A program made the position numbers and the translations under genes. A stretch of DNA of 64,000 bases. It comes from Actinomyces naeslundii (lineage in GTDB: Bacteria > Actinomycetota > Actinomycetes > Actinomycetales > Actinomycetaceae). The notes beneath the pieces are model-generated. The model had not been told where the DNA came from. It did not search any database and saw only the letters and a program-made list of their open reading frames with translations. How positions within the stretch are numbered: the stretch's first letter is position 1; every line of letters starts with the position of its first letter. The DNA is taken from the NCBI RefSeq assembly GCF_001956585.1, contig NZ_MSRR01000023.1, positions 18,598 through 82,597 of the forward strand, read 5' to 3'. Of this stretch, positions 34,653 to 43,505 are shown piece by piece.

Positions 34653-34940
34653 ATGCGTCACTACGAGATCATGATCATCCTCGACCCCGAGACGGACGAG
34701 CGCACCGCCAGCGCGACGCTCGAGAAGCTGCTGCAGGTCGTTCCCAGCAACGGGGGCACCGTGGACAAGGTCGACATCTGGGGCAAGCGCCGGCTGGCCT
34801 ACGACATCAAGAAGAAGTCCGAGGGCTTCTACGCCGTCGTGGACATGACCACCACGCCCGAGATCGCCCAGGAGCTCGACCGTCAGCTCGGTCTCAACGA
34901 GACCGTTCTGCGCACCAAGCTGCTGCGTCCCGAGGCCTGA
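34653..34940 (+). CDS. rpsF: 30S ribosomal protein S6
   Basis: 95 aa, complete S6 ([38 protein letters not shown]). It binds S18 and 16S rRNA in the platform. GAGGAGG at 34634-34640 sets the start at 34653. First gene of rpsF-ssb-rpsR-rplI. Confidence 0.97.
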   Translation: MRHYEIMIILDPETDERTASATLEKLLQVVPSNGGTVDKVDIWGKRRLAYDIKKKSEGFYAVVDMTTTPEIAQELDRQLGLNETVLRTKLLRPEA

Positions 34941-34967
34941 GCCTCTACCGGGAACGGAGACAACGCC

Positions 34968-35567
34968 ATGGCCGGAGACACCATCATCACCATCGTCGGG
35001 AACCTCACCGCGGACCCCGAGATGCGCTTCACGCCCTCCGGGGCAGCGGTGGCCTCCTTCACCGTCGCCTCCACGCCGCGCACCTTCGACCGCCAGGCCG
35101 GCGAGTGGAAGGACGGGGAGACCCTGTTCATGCGCTGCTCGATCTGGCGCGACGCCGCGGAGAACGTGGCCGAGTCGCTGACCAAGGGCACACGCGTCAT
35201 CGTCCAGGGCCGACTGGTCCAGCGCTCCTTCACCACCCGTGAAGGCGAGAACCGCACGGTGGTGGAGATGCAGGTCGATGAGATCGGCCCCTCACTGCGC
35301 TACGCCAAGGCCCAGGTCACCCGCCAGCCCCGCGGGGGTGGCCAGGGAGGCTTCGGCGGAGGTCAGGGCGGTCCCCAGGGCGGCGGCTTCGGCAACCAGA
35401 ACCAGGGCGGATACAACCAGGGCGGTCCCCAGCAGGGCGGCTACAACGGCGGTGGCGGCTTCGGCGGCCAGGGCCAGTCCGGGTACAACGCCCCTGCCGG
35501 CGGCGCCGCGGACGACCCGTGGGCCACGGGCGGCTCCACCTCCTTCGGTGACGAGCCCCCGTTCTGA
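34968..35567 (+). CDS. ssb: Single-stranded DNA-binding protein
   Basis: 199 aa. The OB fold occupies residues 1-115 ([58 protein letters not shown]). A Gly/Gln/Asn-rich linker ([16 protein letters not shown]) leads to the acidic tip DEPPF that recruits replication and repair proteins. It lies between rpsF and rpsR as in most bacteria. Confidence 0.97.
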   Translation: MAGDTIITIVGNLTADPEMRFTPSGAAVASFTVASTPRTFDRQAGEWKDGETLFMRCSIWRDAAENVAESLTKGTRVIVQGRLVQRSFTTREGENRTVVEMQVDEIGPSLRYAKAQVTRQPRGGGQGGFGGGQGGPQGGGFGNQNQGGYNQGGPQQGGYNGGGGFGGQGQSGYNAPAGGAADDPWATGGSTSFGDEPPF

Positions 35568-35653
35568 AGCCGCGACGTCGTCGACCCGTTCCCTCAACCA
35601 CAATACTTTTCATCTCGTAGAGCGCCCAGGCGCTCAGACCAAGGAGTACCACC

Positions 35654-35890
35654 ATGGCGAAGCCCCAACTTCGCAAGCCGAAGAAGAAGGTCAGCCCCGT
35701 CAAGGCCATCAAGGTCGGCACCATCGACTACAAGGACACCGCCACGCTGCGGAAGTTCATCTCCGACCGCGGCAAGATCCGCGCCCGTCGCGTCACCGGC
35801 GTCTCCGTCCAGGAGCAGCGCAAGATCGCCAAGGCCGTGAAGAACGCCCGCGAGATGGCTCTGCTGCCCTACTCGAGCTCGGCTCGCTGA
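35654..35890 (+). CDS. rpsR: 30S ribosomal protein S18
   Basis: 78 aa with the S18 core ([58 protein letters not shown]). There are no zinc-binding cysteines, so this is the C-minus form. AAGGAG precedes the ATG. Co-operonic with rpsF and rplI. Confidence 0.96.
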   Translation: MAKPQLRKPKKKVSPVKAIKVGTIDYKDTATLRKFISDRGKIRARRVTGVSVQEQRKIAKAVKNAREMALLPYSSSAR

Positions 35891-35905
35891 TCGGAGGCAC
35901 GCGCA

Positions 35906-36361
35906 ATGACCACCAAGCTCATCCTCACGCACGACGTCTCCCACCTCGGCTCCGCCGGCGAGGTCGTGGAGGTCAAGGACGGCTACGCCCGTAACTACCT
36001 CCTGCCCCGCAAGCTGGCCACCCCGTGGACCAAGGGCGCCCAGCGCCAGATCGACCAGATGGCCGAGGCTCGCCGCAAGCGCTCCATCGAGTCCCTCGAG
36101 CACGCCCAGACCGCGCGCGCCTGGCTGCAGGAGAACGTCGTGACCGTCTCCGCCACCGCGGGTGACAACGGCCGCCTCTTCGGCGCCGTCACCACCGCGA
36201 CCCTGGCCGACGCCGTCAAGGCTGCCGGCGGCCCCGCCGTCGACCGTCGCAAGATCCAGGTCGTGCCGCCGATCAAGTCGACCGGCCGTCACAGCGCCTC
36301 TGTGCGCCTGCACGCCGATGTCGTGGCCCCCCTCGAGGTCAACGTCGTCCCCGCGCGCTGA
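35906..36361 (+). CDS. rplI: 50S ribosomal protein L9
   Basis: 151 aa with the N-terminal L9 signature (LILTHDVSHLGSAGEVVEVKDGYARNYLLPRKLA), a connecting helix and the C-terminal RNA-binding domain (VSATAGDNGRLFGAVTTATLADAV). It starts 15 bases after rpsR and ends the operon. Confidence 0.97.
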   Translation: MTTKLILTHDVSHLGSAGEVVEVKDGYARNYLLPRKLATPWTKGAQRQIDQMAEARRKRSIESLEHAQTARAWLQENVVTVSATAGDNGRLFGAVTTATLADAVKAAGGPAVDRRKIQVVPPIKSTGRHSASVRLHADVVAPLEVNVVPAR

Positions 36362-36381
36362 GCGCCACCGGGCATCCTTCC

Positions 36382-36425
36382 GCCGTCGGGCCGGGTCCTC
36401 CATGCGGGGACTCCGGCCCGACGGC
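36382..36425 (+). terminator. Terminator after rplI
   Basis: A 13-bp stem (GCCGTCGGGCCGG, complement at 36413-36425) extended by four pairs past one bulged T, followed by GTTGT. Confidence 0.7.
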
Positions 36426-36456
36426 GTTGTCCGGGGTCGTACAGGGTCGTGCTGGG

Positions 36457-36541
36457 TCGTGCCGGCGGTCCGGATCGTAGGGTAGGTCGCGAGGTCGTAC
36501 CCTTAACCCTCAACCTCGAGGCATAAGGCACGACAGCGCGG
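36457..36541. repeat. 85-bp direct repeat, copy 1
   Basis: Starts TCGTGCCGGCGGTCCGGATC. It is 81/85 identical to 37657-37741, exactly 1200 bases away. It lies 15 bases downstream of the DUF559 gene stop on the minus strand. Confidence 0.9.
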
Positions 36542-36555
36542 TCGGGAGCCGGCGG

Positions 36556-37554
36556 TCATCTCCACAGGTCTGCCACGGGGCGCGCGCTGCGGGCGACGGT
36601 GGCGGGGAAGAGAGCCAGGATCCGGTCGCGCAGCACGTCGAGATGCGTGAAGTCCGCCCAGATGAAGCGCTCGATGCGCCAGCCCATGCGCGTGAGGGCG
36701 TCCTGGCGCTGCTTCTCCTGCCACAGGTCCTCCGGGGCCCTGTACTTGATCCGCCCGTCGAACTCCGCCAGTACCCGGTATTCCGGGCATGCCTCATCGG
36801 GGAAGTAGAGGCGGGAGTGGTGGACATCCGTGATCGCCATCTGAATGCGCGGAGCCGGCAGGCCCAGGGCGCGCACCAACCAGTGCAGCAGTGACTCTCC
36901 CGGTGATTCGGTGAAGGCCGAGGCTATGGCGACGACGGCACGGGCGCGCCGGGCCCCGGCACGCGGGCCCTGCGCCGCGATGGCGGCTTGGAGCTGATGC
37001 CGGGCAGCCTCGACTCGGCGGCTCGACTGCGCGTACTGGTATCGCGATGGACGGGCGATAGCGCGAAGCGCCGACTCGACCACGCACACCGAGTCGTGGG
37101 CGGGAAGGTCAAAGGCGCAGTCGACCGCGGTCCGTCCCAAGGTGCTCACAGGCAGGCCCGAGACGGTGGTGATGTCCTTCTGCGGCAGCGTCAGATGTCG
37201 CCGGCGCAGGTACGCGAGGCGCTGCGCTCCCGGTGGGAGGGGGAGCTCCTGGTGGGGATGGTGCGGACTTGAGGGGACGACGACGCTGACATCCGGCTCA
37301 CGCTCCCGCAACCACAGACCGTGAACGAGTGCGGCCGACTCGTGGCTCAGGCAGCGCGCGGACTTGACCTGAAGGCAGGCGGCCGCGCAACGAGCCAGAC
37401 TGAGGCGCGCGCCGGCCTCCCAACGGGGCAGGTCCTGAACGCCGATATCCCCATAGACACCACGAAGGAGCCTGACGGGGTTGCGCATGGCGGCCGGTGG
37501 GCCAGCGGACGCGACAACGGGCGGCAGCTGAGGCGGTTCGGGATAGGGCTCCAT
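36556..37554 (-). CDS. AbiEi-like/DUF559 (Vsr-fold) domain protein
   Basis: 332 aa. The N-terminal half resembles the winged-helix AbiEi antitoxin region (MRNPVRLLRGVYGD..RCLSHESAALVHGL). The C-terminus is a DUF559-type PD-(D/E)XK nuclease-like domain (YRVLAEFDGRIKYR...WQEKQRQDALTRMGWRIERFIWADF), with Glu, Asp and Lys plausible as metal and catalytic residues. Such genes are numerous and variable in actinobacteria, and a role in defence or DNA processing is speculative. The start at 37554 is chosen by protein similarity; no ribosome site is visible, and the frame is open upstream into the second repeat. The gene sits between 85-bp direct repeats. Confidence 0.65.
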   Translation of the reverse strand: MEPYPEPPQLPPVVASAGPPAAMRNPVRLLRGVYGDIGVQDLPRWEAGARLSLARCAAACLQVKSARCLSHESAALVHGLWLREREPDVSVVVPSSPHHPHQELPLPPGAQRLAYLRRRHLTLPQKDITTVSGLPVSTLGRTAVDCAFDLPAHDSVCVVESALRAIARPSRYQYAQSSRRVEAARHQLQAAIAAQGPRAGARRARAVVAIASAFTESPGESLLHWLVRALGLPAPRIQMAITDVHHSRLYFPDEACPEYRVLAEFDGRIKYRAPEDLWQEKQRQDALTRMGWRIERFIWADFTHLDVLRDRILALFPATVARSARPVADLWR

Positions 37555-37656
37555 GTCGCAAGCGTGATGGGCGGGTGGGAGAGGTGGCCACCGCAGCATC
37601 GGAGCCCTGTGGATGCAGCAGGGAACGGACAGCGCTGTGGCCACGGGGTGACGGCC

Positions 37657-37741
37657 TCGTGCCGGCGGTCCGGATCGTAGGGTAGGTCGCGAGGTCGTAG
37701 CCTTAACCCTCGACCTCGAGGCGTAAAGCACGACAGCGCGG
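37657..37741. repeat. 85-bp direct repeat, copy 2
   Basis: Four substitutions relative to copy 1. It lies 26 bases after the MATE gene stop, the same position relative to a minus-strand gene as copy 1. It contains CGAGGTCG...CGACCTCG, an 8-bp inverted repeat that is perfect only in this copy. Confidence 0.9.
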
Positions 37742-37766
37742 GAAGGGCCGGTCGGCGAGGGGTAGG

Positions 37767-39191
37767 TCAGTGGCGCCAGCCGGTGCCGCGGGCCCGTAGG
37801 TAGGTGGTGGCGCCGCGGGCGGCCATGAAGACCCAGGCGAAGGCGATCCACAGCAGCACCAGGCCCGAGACCGTGCCGACTACTCCCGGCAGTGCGCCGC
37901 CGCCGATGAGCAGGGCGAGGGGGACGTAGGGCACCAGCGTCAGCAGGCCCGCCCACGCCAGGTAGCGGCCGTCACCGGCGCCCATGAGCACGCCGTCGAG
38001 CAGATAGACGACCCCGGCCAGCGGCAGCGCGCTCGCCGCGACCAGGAGCGTCGGCGTCGCGGCCGTGATGACGCCGGGGTCGGAGGTGAAGGCGTGAGGC
38101 AACCAGGCGGCGCCCGCCGCCATGAGCACCCCGATGAGCACGCCGGTTCCAGCACCCCAGGCCAGCAGCCGTCTTAGGAGCTCATCAATGGACCAGCCGG
38201 CCGTGGCCGTGGCGGACTGAGTGTCGGTGTCTGCCGCGGTGTCGACCTCGATGTCGCTCGTAGCGGAGTCGGCGTCGGATCTCTGCGCCTGCCCCAGGGC
38301 GGTGCCGATGAGGGCCTGTGCCGCCACGGCCAATGCGTCGAGGGCGAAGGCCGCAAAGGTCCACAGGGCGTTCACCACCTGGTGAGCGGCCAGCGACACG
38401 TCCCCAAGTGCCGTCGCCGCCCACACGGTCGCCAGGATCGCCACCCTGAGGCTCAGCGAGCGGATGAGCAGAGGGGTCCCACTGCCCAGAGAGGCCCGCA
38501 GGCCCTCACGGTGGGGGAGCAGGCCCACGCCGGCCGCCCGGGCCGTCCGGGCAATTGGACCAGCCAGCGCCAGCGCCATGGCCGTCTGCGCGATCGCGGT
38601 GCCCGCGCCCGAGCCCGCGATCCCCATCCCGACGCCGTAGAGCAGGATCGCGTTGACGACGATGTTGAGGACCGCCCCACCGGTGGCCACGACGAAGGGC
38701 GTGCGCGTGTCCAGCAGACCGCGCAGCACGCCGGTGGCCGCCAGAACCATGAACATGCCCGGCAGCCCCGGGCAGGAGGCGCGTAGGTAGGCAATGGCGG
38801 CCTGGGCCACCGGGCCGTGGGCTCCCATCGCCTCAGTCAGCCAGGGGGCGGTCAGTCCCAGGAATGCCCCCGCACCCAGCCCCAGCAGGAGCGCCAGCCA
38901 CATCCCGTCGACGCCGGCCCGCAGGCCCTCGATGCGGCGGCCGGCACCGAAGAGGCGGGCCGTTGTCGCCGTCGTCGCGTAGGCCAGGAAGACGAATAGA
39001 CCCACCGTCGTCGTCAGGATCGAGGAGGCCAGAGACAGGCCCGCCAGGCTCACTGCACCGAGGTGGCCCACCATCGCCGAGTCGGCCAGAACGAAGAGCG
39101 GTTCGGCGATCAGCGCCCCCAGCGCGGGCAGGGCCAGGGACAGGACCTGGCGGTTGAGGCTGGTGGATGTGGGGCTGCTGGTGTCGGGCAC
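37767..39191 (-). CDS. MATE family efflux transporter (DinF-like)
   Basis: 474 aa with 12 membrane helices in two homologous halves. Typical DinF-branch motifs are present (LALPALGALIAEPLFVLADSAMVGHLG at the N-terminus, ALGDVSLAAHQVVNALW after helix 6). A hydrophilic loop rich in Asp, Ser and Thr (SDADSATSDIEVDTAADTDT) separates the halves and is longer than usual. MATE carriers export cationic drugs using Na+ or H+ gradients. It is transcribed alone on the minus strand. Confidence 0.9.
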   Translation of the reverse strand: MPDTSSPTSTSLNRQVLSLALPALGALIAEPLFVLADSAMVGHLGAVSLAGLSLASSILTTTVGLFVFLAYATTATTARLFGAGRRIEGLRAGVDGMWLALLLGLGAGAFLGLTAPWLTEAMGAHGPVAQAAIAYLRASCPGLPGMFMVLAATGVLRGLLDTRTPFVVATGGAVLNIVVNAILLYGVGMGIAGSGAGTAIAQTAMALALAGPIARTARAAGVGLLPHREGLRASLGSGTPLLIRSLSLRVAILATVWAATALGDVSLAAHQVVNALWTFAAFALDALAVAAQALIGTALGQAQRSDADSATSDIEVDTAADTDTQSATATAGWSIDELLRRLLAWGAGTGVLIGVLMAAGAAWLPHAFTSDPGVITAATPTLLVAASALPLAGVVYLLDGVLMGAGDGRYLAWAGLLTLVPYVPLALLIGGGALPGVVGTVSGLVLLWIAFAWVFMAARGATTYLRARGTGWRH

Positions 39192-39900
39192 GGCCCCATT
39201 GTGGACTACGGCAGGTGACCGGAGACCATTGGCCTGGGCCGACCGCCCTTGCTGCCCAAGCGGTCCTCATGACCAGGTTGAGGATCAGGTTGAGGATGAG
39301 CTCTTCACCTCACGTCCTCGATGTGATCGATCGGGCGAACACCCCGATACCGCTGGAGGATCGCACAACGATCTTCCCTAAGGGAAGGTAGGTAAATTAT
39401 GAAAGAGCGCTGAGGGTTTGGCGTGTGGGGCCGTTTCTGACCGAGGTGCTCACGGTCTGGGGATAACTGGTTCAGACACCCGTGTAGGAGACCCACAAAC
39501 GGCGTGGACCTCAAGTCGAAGGTCATGTTTGTCCACAGGTTTACCCACTTGTCCACAGATCACATTGTGATGTCGTGGGAAGTACCTATAGAAAGTCTGA
39601 ACTCCCATCATGGCGTTATTGCAACGAAAAATCGATGTCCTCCAGTGGTGTGGTGCCAGGTGCACACATCTGTGTCCACAGGCGTCGCGTCTGTGTCCCC
39701 AGGCATTGGGGGCCTTCCCACAGGTGGGGTGCCGATATCCCCAGTGGCGGTGAACTTGAGAGTTTGCGAGGTCCCCACGATGGCGTTATCGTCACGCGCG
39801 CGCTCTACGCGGGCGAGCGTCTTCCTGGCGGGGCGCGACGTCGTCGGGGGCGCTAGGACGGGCCGGTGCCAGCCGGTGTGATAGTGCGGAAGGTGGCCGG
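39192..39900. promoter_or_regulatory. Long dnaB upstream region with DnaA boxes
   Basis: 709 bases without a convincing gene. It holds a CTTCCC-TAA-GGGAAG hairpin (39373-39387), a short AT-rich stretch (39390-39402), two perfect TTGTCCACA boxes at 39529-39537 and 39549-39557 spaced exactly 20 bases apart, GTGTCCACA at 39672-39680, and a direct repeat ATGGCGTTAT at 39610 and 39780. TTGTCCACA is the preferred DnaA box in high-GC actinobacteria. Confidence 0.6.
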
Positions 39901-41325
39901 ATGGACAACGGCATGGGCGCTCAGGCCGGCTCGGGCGGTGCCGACAGCGGAAGCGTCCGCACCGATAGTGCCGCCTTCGACCGTCTCCCGCCTCAGGACC
40001 TTGAGGCCGAGATGGCCACGCTGGGCGGCATGCTCCTGAGCAAGGAGGCCATCACCGACGTCATCGACGTCCTGCGTGGTCCGGAGTTCTACCGCTCGGC
40101 CCACGAGTCGATCTTCGACGCGATCGTCGAGGTCTACAACCGCTCCGAGCCCGCCGACCCGCTGATCGTGGCCGATGAGCTCTCCCGGCGCGGTGAGCTC
40201 GAGCGCATCGGTGGCGCGCCCTACCTGGCCTCCCTCATGGCCACCGTGCCCACGGCCGCCAACGCCGGCTACTACGCCCGCATCGTCAAGGACAAGGCGC
40301 TCATGCGCGGCCTGGTCCAGGCCGGCACCCGTATCACCCAGCTGGGGTACTCCACCGACGCCGGCGACATCGCTGAGCTCGTCACGCTGGCCGAGGCCGA
40401 GGTCTACTCGGTGGCCCATCACGAGGGGGAGAAGGAGGACTACGTCGCCGTCTCCGAGCTCCTGGGGGAGGCCAATCTTGAGATCGAGGCCGCCCAGAAC
40501 CGCGAGAACGGGGCGCTGACCGGAGTGCCCACCGACTTCATCGAGCTCGATGAGCTCACCGGCGGGCTCCACCCCGGACAGATGATCATCGTGGCCGCGC
40601 GCCCTGCCATGGGGAAGTCCACGCTCGCCGTGGACTTCTGCCGCTCGGCCTCGATCCACCACGGCATCACCAGCTGCTACTTCTCCTTGGAGATGGGGCG
40701 CATGGAGCTCATGATGCGCATCCTGGCCGCCGAGTCCAGCGTGGACATGAACAAGCTGCGCGGTTCTCGCCAGATGGAGGACCGGGACTGGACCGACGTC
40801 GCCGTGGCCTACAACCCCGTCTCCAACGCGCCGCTGTTCATCGACGACTCGCCCAACCTCACCATGCCGGAGATCCGCTCCAAGGCGTTGCGCATGAAGC
40901 AGCAGCACAACCTGGGGCTCATGGTCATCGACTACCTCCAGCTCATGAGCTCGGGCAAGCGGGTCGAGTCGCGTCAGCAGGAGGTCTCCGAGTTCTCCCG
41001 GTCCCTCAAGCTGCTGGCCAAGGAGCTGGAGATCCCGGTGATCGCCGTCGCCCAGCTCAACCGCGGTCCCGAGCAGCGCACCGGTAACAAGCCCCAGATG
41101 AGTGACCTGCGCGAGTCCGGCTCCCTGGAGCAGGACGCGGACATCATCATCCTGCTGCACCGCCCGGAGTACTACAACAACGAGGAGCGCCCGGGCGAGG
41201 CCGACATCATCGTGGCTAAGCACCGTAACGGGCAGACCCGCACCATCCCGGTGGCCTTCCAGGGGCACGTGTCGCGCTTCGCTAACATGGCGCGCGACGT
41301 CACCCCTGAGCCCGCCTACGAGTAG
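39901..41325 (+). CDS. dnaB: Replicative DNA helicase DnaB
   Basis: 474 aa, hexameric 5'-3' helicase. The N-terminal collar domain (PPQDLEAEMATLGGMLLSKEAI) and RecA-like domain are complete: Walker A with Lys239 (RPAMGKST), Walker B MVIDYLQLM, arginine-finger region RESGSLEQDADIIILLHRPEYY. No intein is present. The end overlaps the convergent ABC permease stop by 10 bases. The long leader carries DnaA boxes. Confidence 0.97.
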   Translation: MDNGMGAQAGSGGADSGSVRTDSAAFDRLPPQDLEAEMATLGGMLLSKEAITDVIDVLRGPEFYRSAHESIFDAIVEVYNRSEPADPLIVADELSRRGELERIGGAPYLASLMATVPTAANAGYYARIVKDKALMRGLVQAGTRITQLGYSTDAGDIAELVTLAEAEVYSVAHHEGEKEDYVAVSELLGEANLEIEAAQNRENGALTGVPTDFIELDELTGGLHPGQMIIVAARPAMGKSTLAVDFCRSASIHHGITSCYFSLEMGRMELMMRILAAESSVDMNKLRGSRQMEDRDWTDVAVAYNPVSNAPLFIDDSPNLTMPEIRSKALRMKQQHNLGLMVIDYLQLMSSGKRVESRQQEVSEFSRSLKLLAKELEIPVIAVAQLNRGPEQRTGNKPQMSDLRESGSLEQDADIIILLHRPEYYNNEERPGEADIIVAKHRNGQTRTIPVAFQGHVSRFANMARDVTPEPAYE

Positions 41326-42107
41326 GCCGGTTCGGCAGGGGGTGGGGCCGGGAGTCGGACTGTGCGCAGGCGCAGGACGCCCACGGCCCAGCTCGCCGCC
41401 GTCAGCAGGACGGCCATGGCGGCGCCGTGCGCCAGCCCGCGGTGCAGGTAGGCGCCGGTGTCCTGCCCCAGGTTCTCCACGACGACGCTCGCCAGCTCCC
41501 GGGTCGACCACAGCGGCAGGACGCGGGTCCAGCCCTCGGAGGGATCAACCAGCACCTGCACCGCCATGACCGACAGCAGCAGAAGAGCCCCCTCCAGGTC
41601 CCGCGGAACCAGAGCAGCCGCCAGGGAGCCCAGGGGAGTGGCGACGGTGGCGGTCAACAGCAGCATGACCGGCACCGCACTCGGGTGGGTGAGCTCGTCG
41701 CCGATCGTGATCAGGACGAGGCCGCTGTAGAGCAGGCCGATGATCCACCCGAGCCCGAGCACCGCGAGGTAGCGGCCCAGCAGCAGGGTTGCGGGTGGAG
41801 CTCCACTCACAGCGAGGCGGCGGTCCACTGAGCGGGACGAGACCTGCGTGAACAGCGCCAGCGTTGCCGTCGCCCAGCCCAGGCCGATCGACAGGAGCCG
41901 GATGGCGGTCCAGTGCGTCTCGAGGCGCACCAGGTAGAAGGTCAGCGGCAGCAGAGTCGCCAGCGCGAGGGCACCGCGCCGTCGGGCGAGCTCACGCAGG
42001 GTGATGAGCGCGACCAGGCCCGTGGTCGCGGCCGTCGACCGGAACCGGGCGTCCTCGGCGTGGTCCCACTCGGTGTGCGGTGTGGACTGGTCAGGCGGCG
42101 TGCTCAT
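41316..42107 (-). CDS. ABC transporter permease
   Basis: 263 aa with about six membrane helices (GLVALITLRELARRRGALALATLLPLTFYLV, LATATLALFTQVSS-like second helix, YLAVLGLGWIIGLLYSGLVLI, MLLLTATVATPLGSLAAALV, ALLLLSVMAVQVLV, GAAMAVLLTAASWAVGVL). It is encoded four bases inside the ATPase gene end, forming a PadR-ATPase-permease operon. Its stop lies within dnaB on the other strand. Substrate is unknown. Confidence 0.8.
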   Translation of the reverse strand: MSTPPDQSTPHTEWDHAEDARFRSTAATTGLVALITLRELARRRGALALATLLPLTFYLVRLETHWTAIRLLSIGLGWATATLALFTQVSSRSVDRRLAVSGAPPATLLLGRYLAVLGLGWIIGLLYSGLVLITIGDELTHPSAVPVMLLLTATVATPLGSLAAALVPRDLEGALLLLSVMAVQVLVDPSEGWTRVLPLWSTRELASVVVENLGQDTGAYLHRGLAHGAAMAVLLTAASWAVGVLRLRTVRLPAPPPAEPAYS

Positions 42108-43018
42108 GCGGACTCCTTTCGACGTTCCCGTCGGGGCATTCGGTGGGTTGTCCGGCCTGTGTCCTCCTGCGGGGCCGGCAGCTCGACGACGCGGTCGACC
42201 AGGTCGACGTCACGCAGCAGGTGGGTGACCAGCAGGACGCCTGCACCCGAGGCTCGCCAGGCCGAGATGAGGGCCCACAGGTCCTCGTAGGCCAGGGCGT
42301 CCAGGCCCTGGTAGGGCTCGTCCAGCAGGAGCAGATCGGGTGCGTCGAGCTGGGCGAGAGCGACGTTGAGCTTCTGCTGGGTCCCGCCCGAGAGCGTCCC
42401 GGCGGTCTGGTCTCCGCGAGCGGTCCAGCCCAAGCGGGTGAGGAGGCGGTGTCCCGTAGAGACGGAGCGGCCTTGCCGGATCCCGCGTGCCGCCCCGAAG
42501 AGCCGGAGGTGCTCGTCCACCGTCAACAGTGGCGCCAAGGAGTCGAGCTGAGGCGCGTAGCCGAAGTTCGGCGTCCTCTCGATGCTCCCACCGCTTGCGC
42601 GCAGCAGGCCTGCGCAGAGTTGAAGCAGGGTCGACTTGCCGGCGCCGTTGGCTCCGACGACGGCGACGACCTCGCCCCGGTGGATGGTGAGGTTGATGCC
42701 GGACAGGACCGTGTGCCTGCCTCGGCGCGCGGAGACGTCTCTCAGGCGCAGGACGACGGGAGCGGCCACGGTGGGCGCGGGTACGTCAGCCTGGTAGTCC
42801 CGCAGCGCAGAGGCGACCTCGCGCGCGTAGAGGACCGCCGGACCGTACAGGTCGCCGGGTGTCACTCCGGCTGCCTCGGCCTCGGCCCGGGTTGAGGCGG
42901 CCGTGCGCTCGACCTCGCAGGTCGGCAGGCCGCGGGAGGCGAGCTCCGCCTCGAAGCTTCGGTACCAGTCGGCCATCGTGTCCGGCACCGGGTCCCTGGC
43001 TTGCTCGGGCCGGCTCAT
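42104..43018 (-). CDS. ABC ATPase with N-terminal helical domain
   Basis: 304 aa. The first 90 residues form a helical domain (DTMADWYRSFEAELASRGLPTCEVERTAASTRAEAEAAGVTPGDLYGPAVLYAREVASAL) like those of actinobacterial transport proteins with a membrane-proximal HAAS-type fold. The ATPase follows: Walker A GANGAGKST, signature LSGGTQQKLNVAL, Walker B LLLLDEPYQGLD. The ATG at 43018 overlaps the PadR stop (ATGA). It pairs with the permease downstream. Confidence 0.88.
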   Translation of the reverse strand: MSRPEQARDPVPDTMADWYRSFEAELASRGLPTCEVERTAASTRAEAEAAGVTPGDLYGPAVLYAREVASALRDYQADVPAPTVAAPVVLRLRDVSARRGRHTVLSGINLTIHRGEVVAVVGANGAGKSTLLQLCAGLLRASGGSIERTPNFGYAPQLDSLAPLLTVDEHLRLFGAARGIRQGRSVSTGHRLLTRLGWTARGDQTAGTLSGGTQQKLNVALAQLDAPDLLLLDEPYQGLDALAYEDLWALISAWRASGAGVLLVTHLLRDVDLVDRVVELPAPQEDTGRTTHRMPRRERRKESA

Positions 43019-43365
43019 GAGGGGGCCTCCGTGCGTACCTTCCGGCCCTCGATGAGAGCACCGACCGCCGTGGAGAAGGTTCGCCACTCGGCCCGTCGCG
43101 CGGCGAGCTCTGTGTGCCCGGCGTCGGTCAGCTCGTAGTACTTGCGGGCGGGTCCGGAGGTGGAGGGGCGCCAGGAGACCGCGACGAGGCCGCGCTTCTC
43201 CAGGCGCATGAGAGCCGGGTAGAGCGTGCCGCCGGGCACCTCGTCCAGCCCGGCGACGGCGAGCCGCTGTGCCAGGGACAGGCCGTAGTCGGCGTGCTCG
43301 GCCAGCAGTGAGAGCAGACAGGGTTCCAGGAATCCGCGCAGGAGGCGTGCTGCTGATGAGTCCAT
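43015..43365 (-). CDS. PadR family transcriptional regulator
   Basis: 116 aa, mostly the PadR winged helix (LLRGFLEPCLLSLLAEHADYGLSLAQRL..VPGGTLYPALMRLEKRGLVAVSWRPSTSGPARKYYELTDAGHTEL). It is the first gene of the ABC exporter operon and is translationally coupled to the ATPase. TAGATAATCTA (43388-43398), an 11-base palindrome, lies in its promoter and may be its operator. Confidence 0.92.
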   Translation of the reverse strand: MDSSAARLLRGFLEPCLLSLLAEHADYGLSLAQRLAVAGLDEVPGGTLYPALMRLEKRGLVAVSWRPSTSGPARKYYELTDAGHTELAARRAEWRTFSTAVGALIEGRKVRTEAPS

Positions 43366-43387
43366 GGTTTATAGGCTACCTAGTTAC

Positions 43388-43398
43388 TAGATAATCTA
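43388..43398. promoter_or_regulatory. Candidate PadR operator
   Basis: TAGATAATCTA palindrome, preceded by CTAGTTACTAG, in an AT-rich patch 23 bases before the padR start. Confidence 0.4.
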
Positions 43399-43415
43399 TC
43401 TACCGATGGTGAAAG

Positions 43416-43452
43416 TCCGCCGCCGACGGAGCTGGAGACCGTCGGCGGCGGA
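43416..43452 (-). terminator. Terminator after pdxK
   Basis: Perfect 14-bp stem (TCCGCCGCCGACGG, complement at 43439-43452), 9-base loop, followed on the minus strand by CTTTC. Confidence 0.7.
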
Positions 43453-43505
43453 TGGTGAAGCGGGAGGATCGGTGAGGAACCGAGGGGTGCCTCGGTAGCG
43501 AGGCC

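Noticed and set aside
35340..35470. Repetitive sequence inside ssb, similar in style to the PBP tail
   Set aside because: It encodes the normal low-complexity Gly/Gln/Asn linker of SSB, not a DNA-level repeat element.
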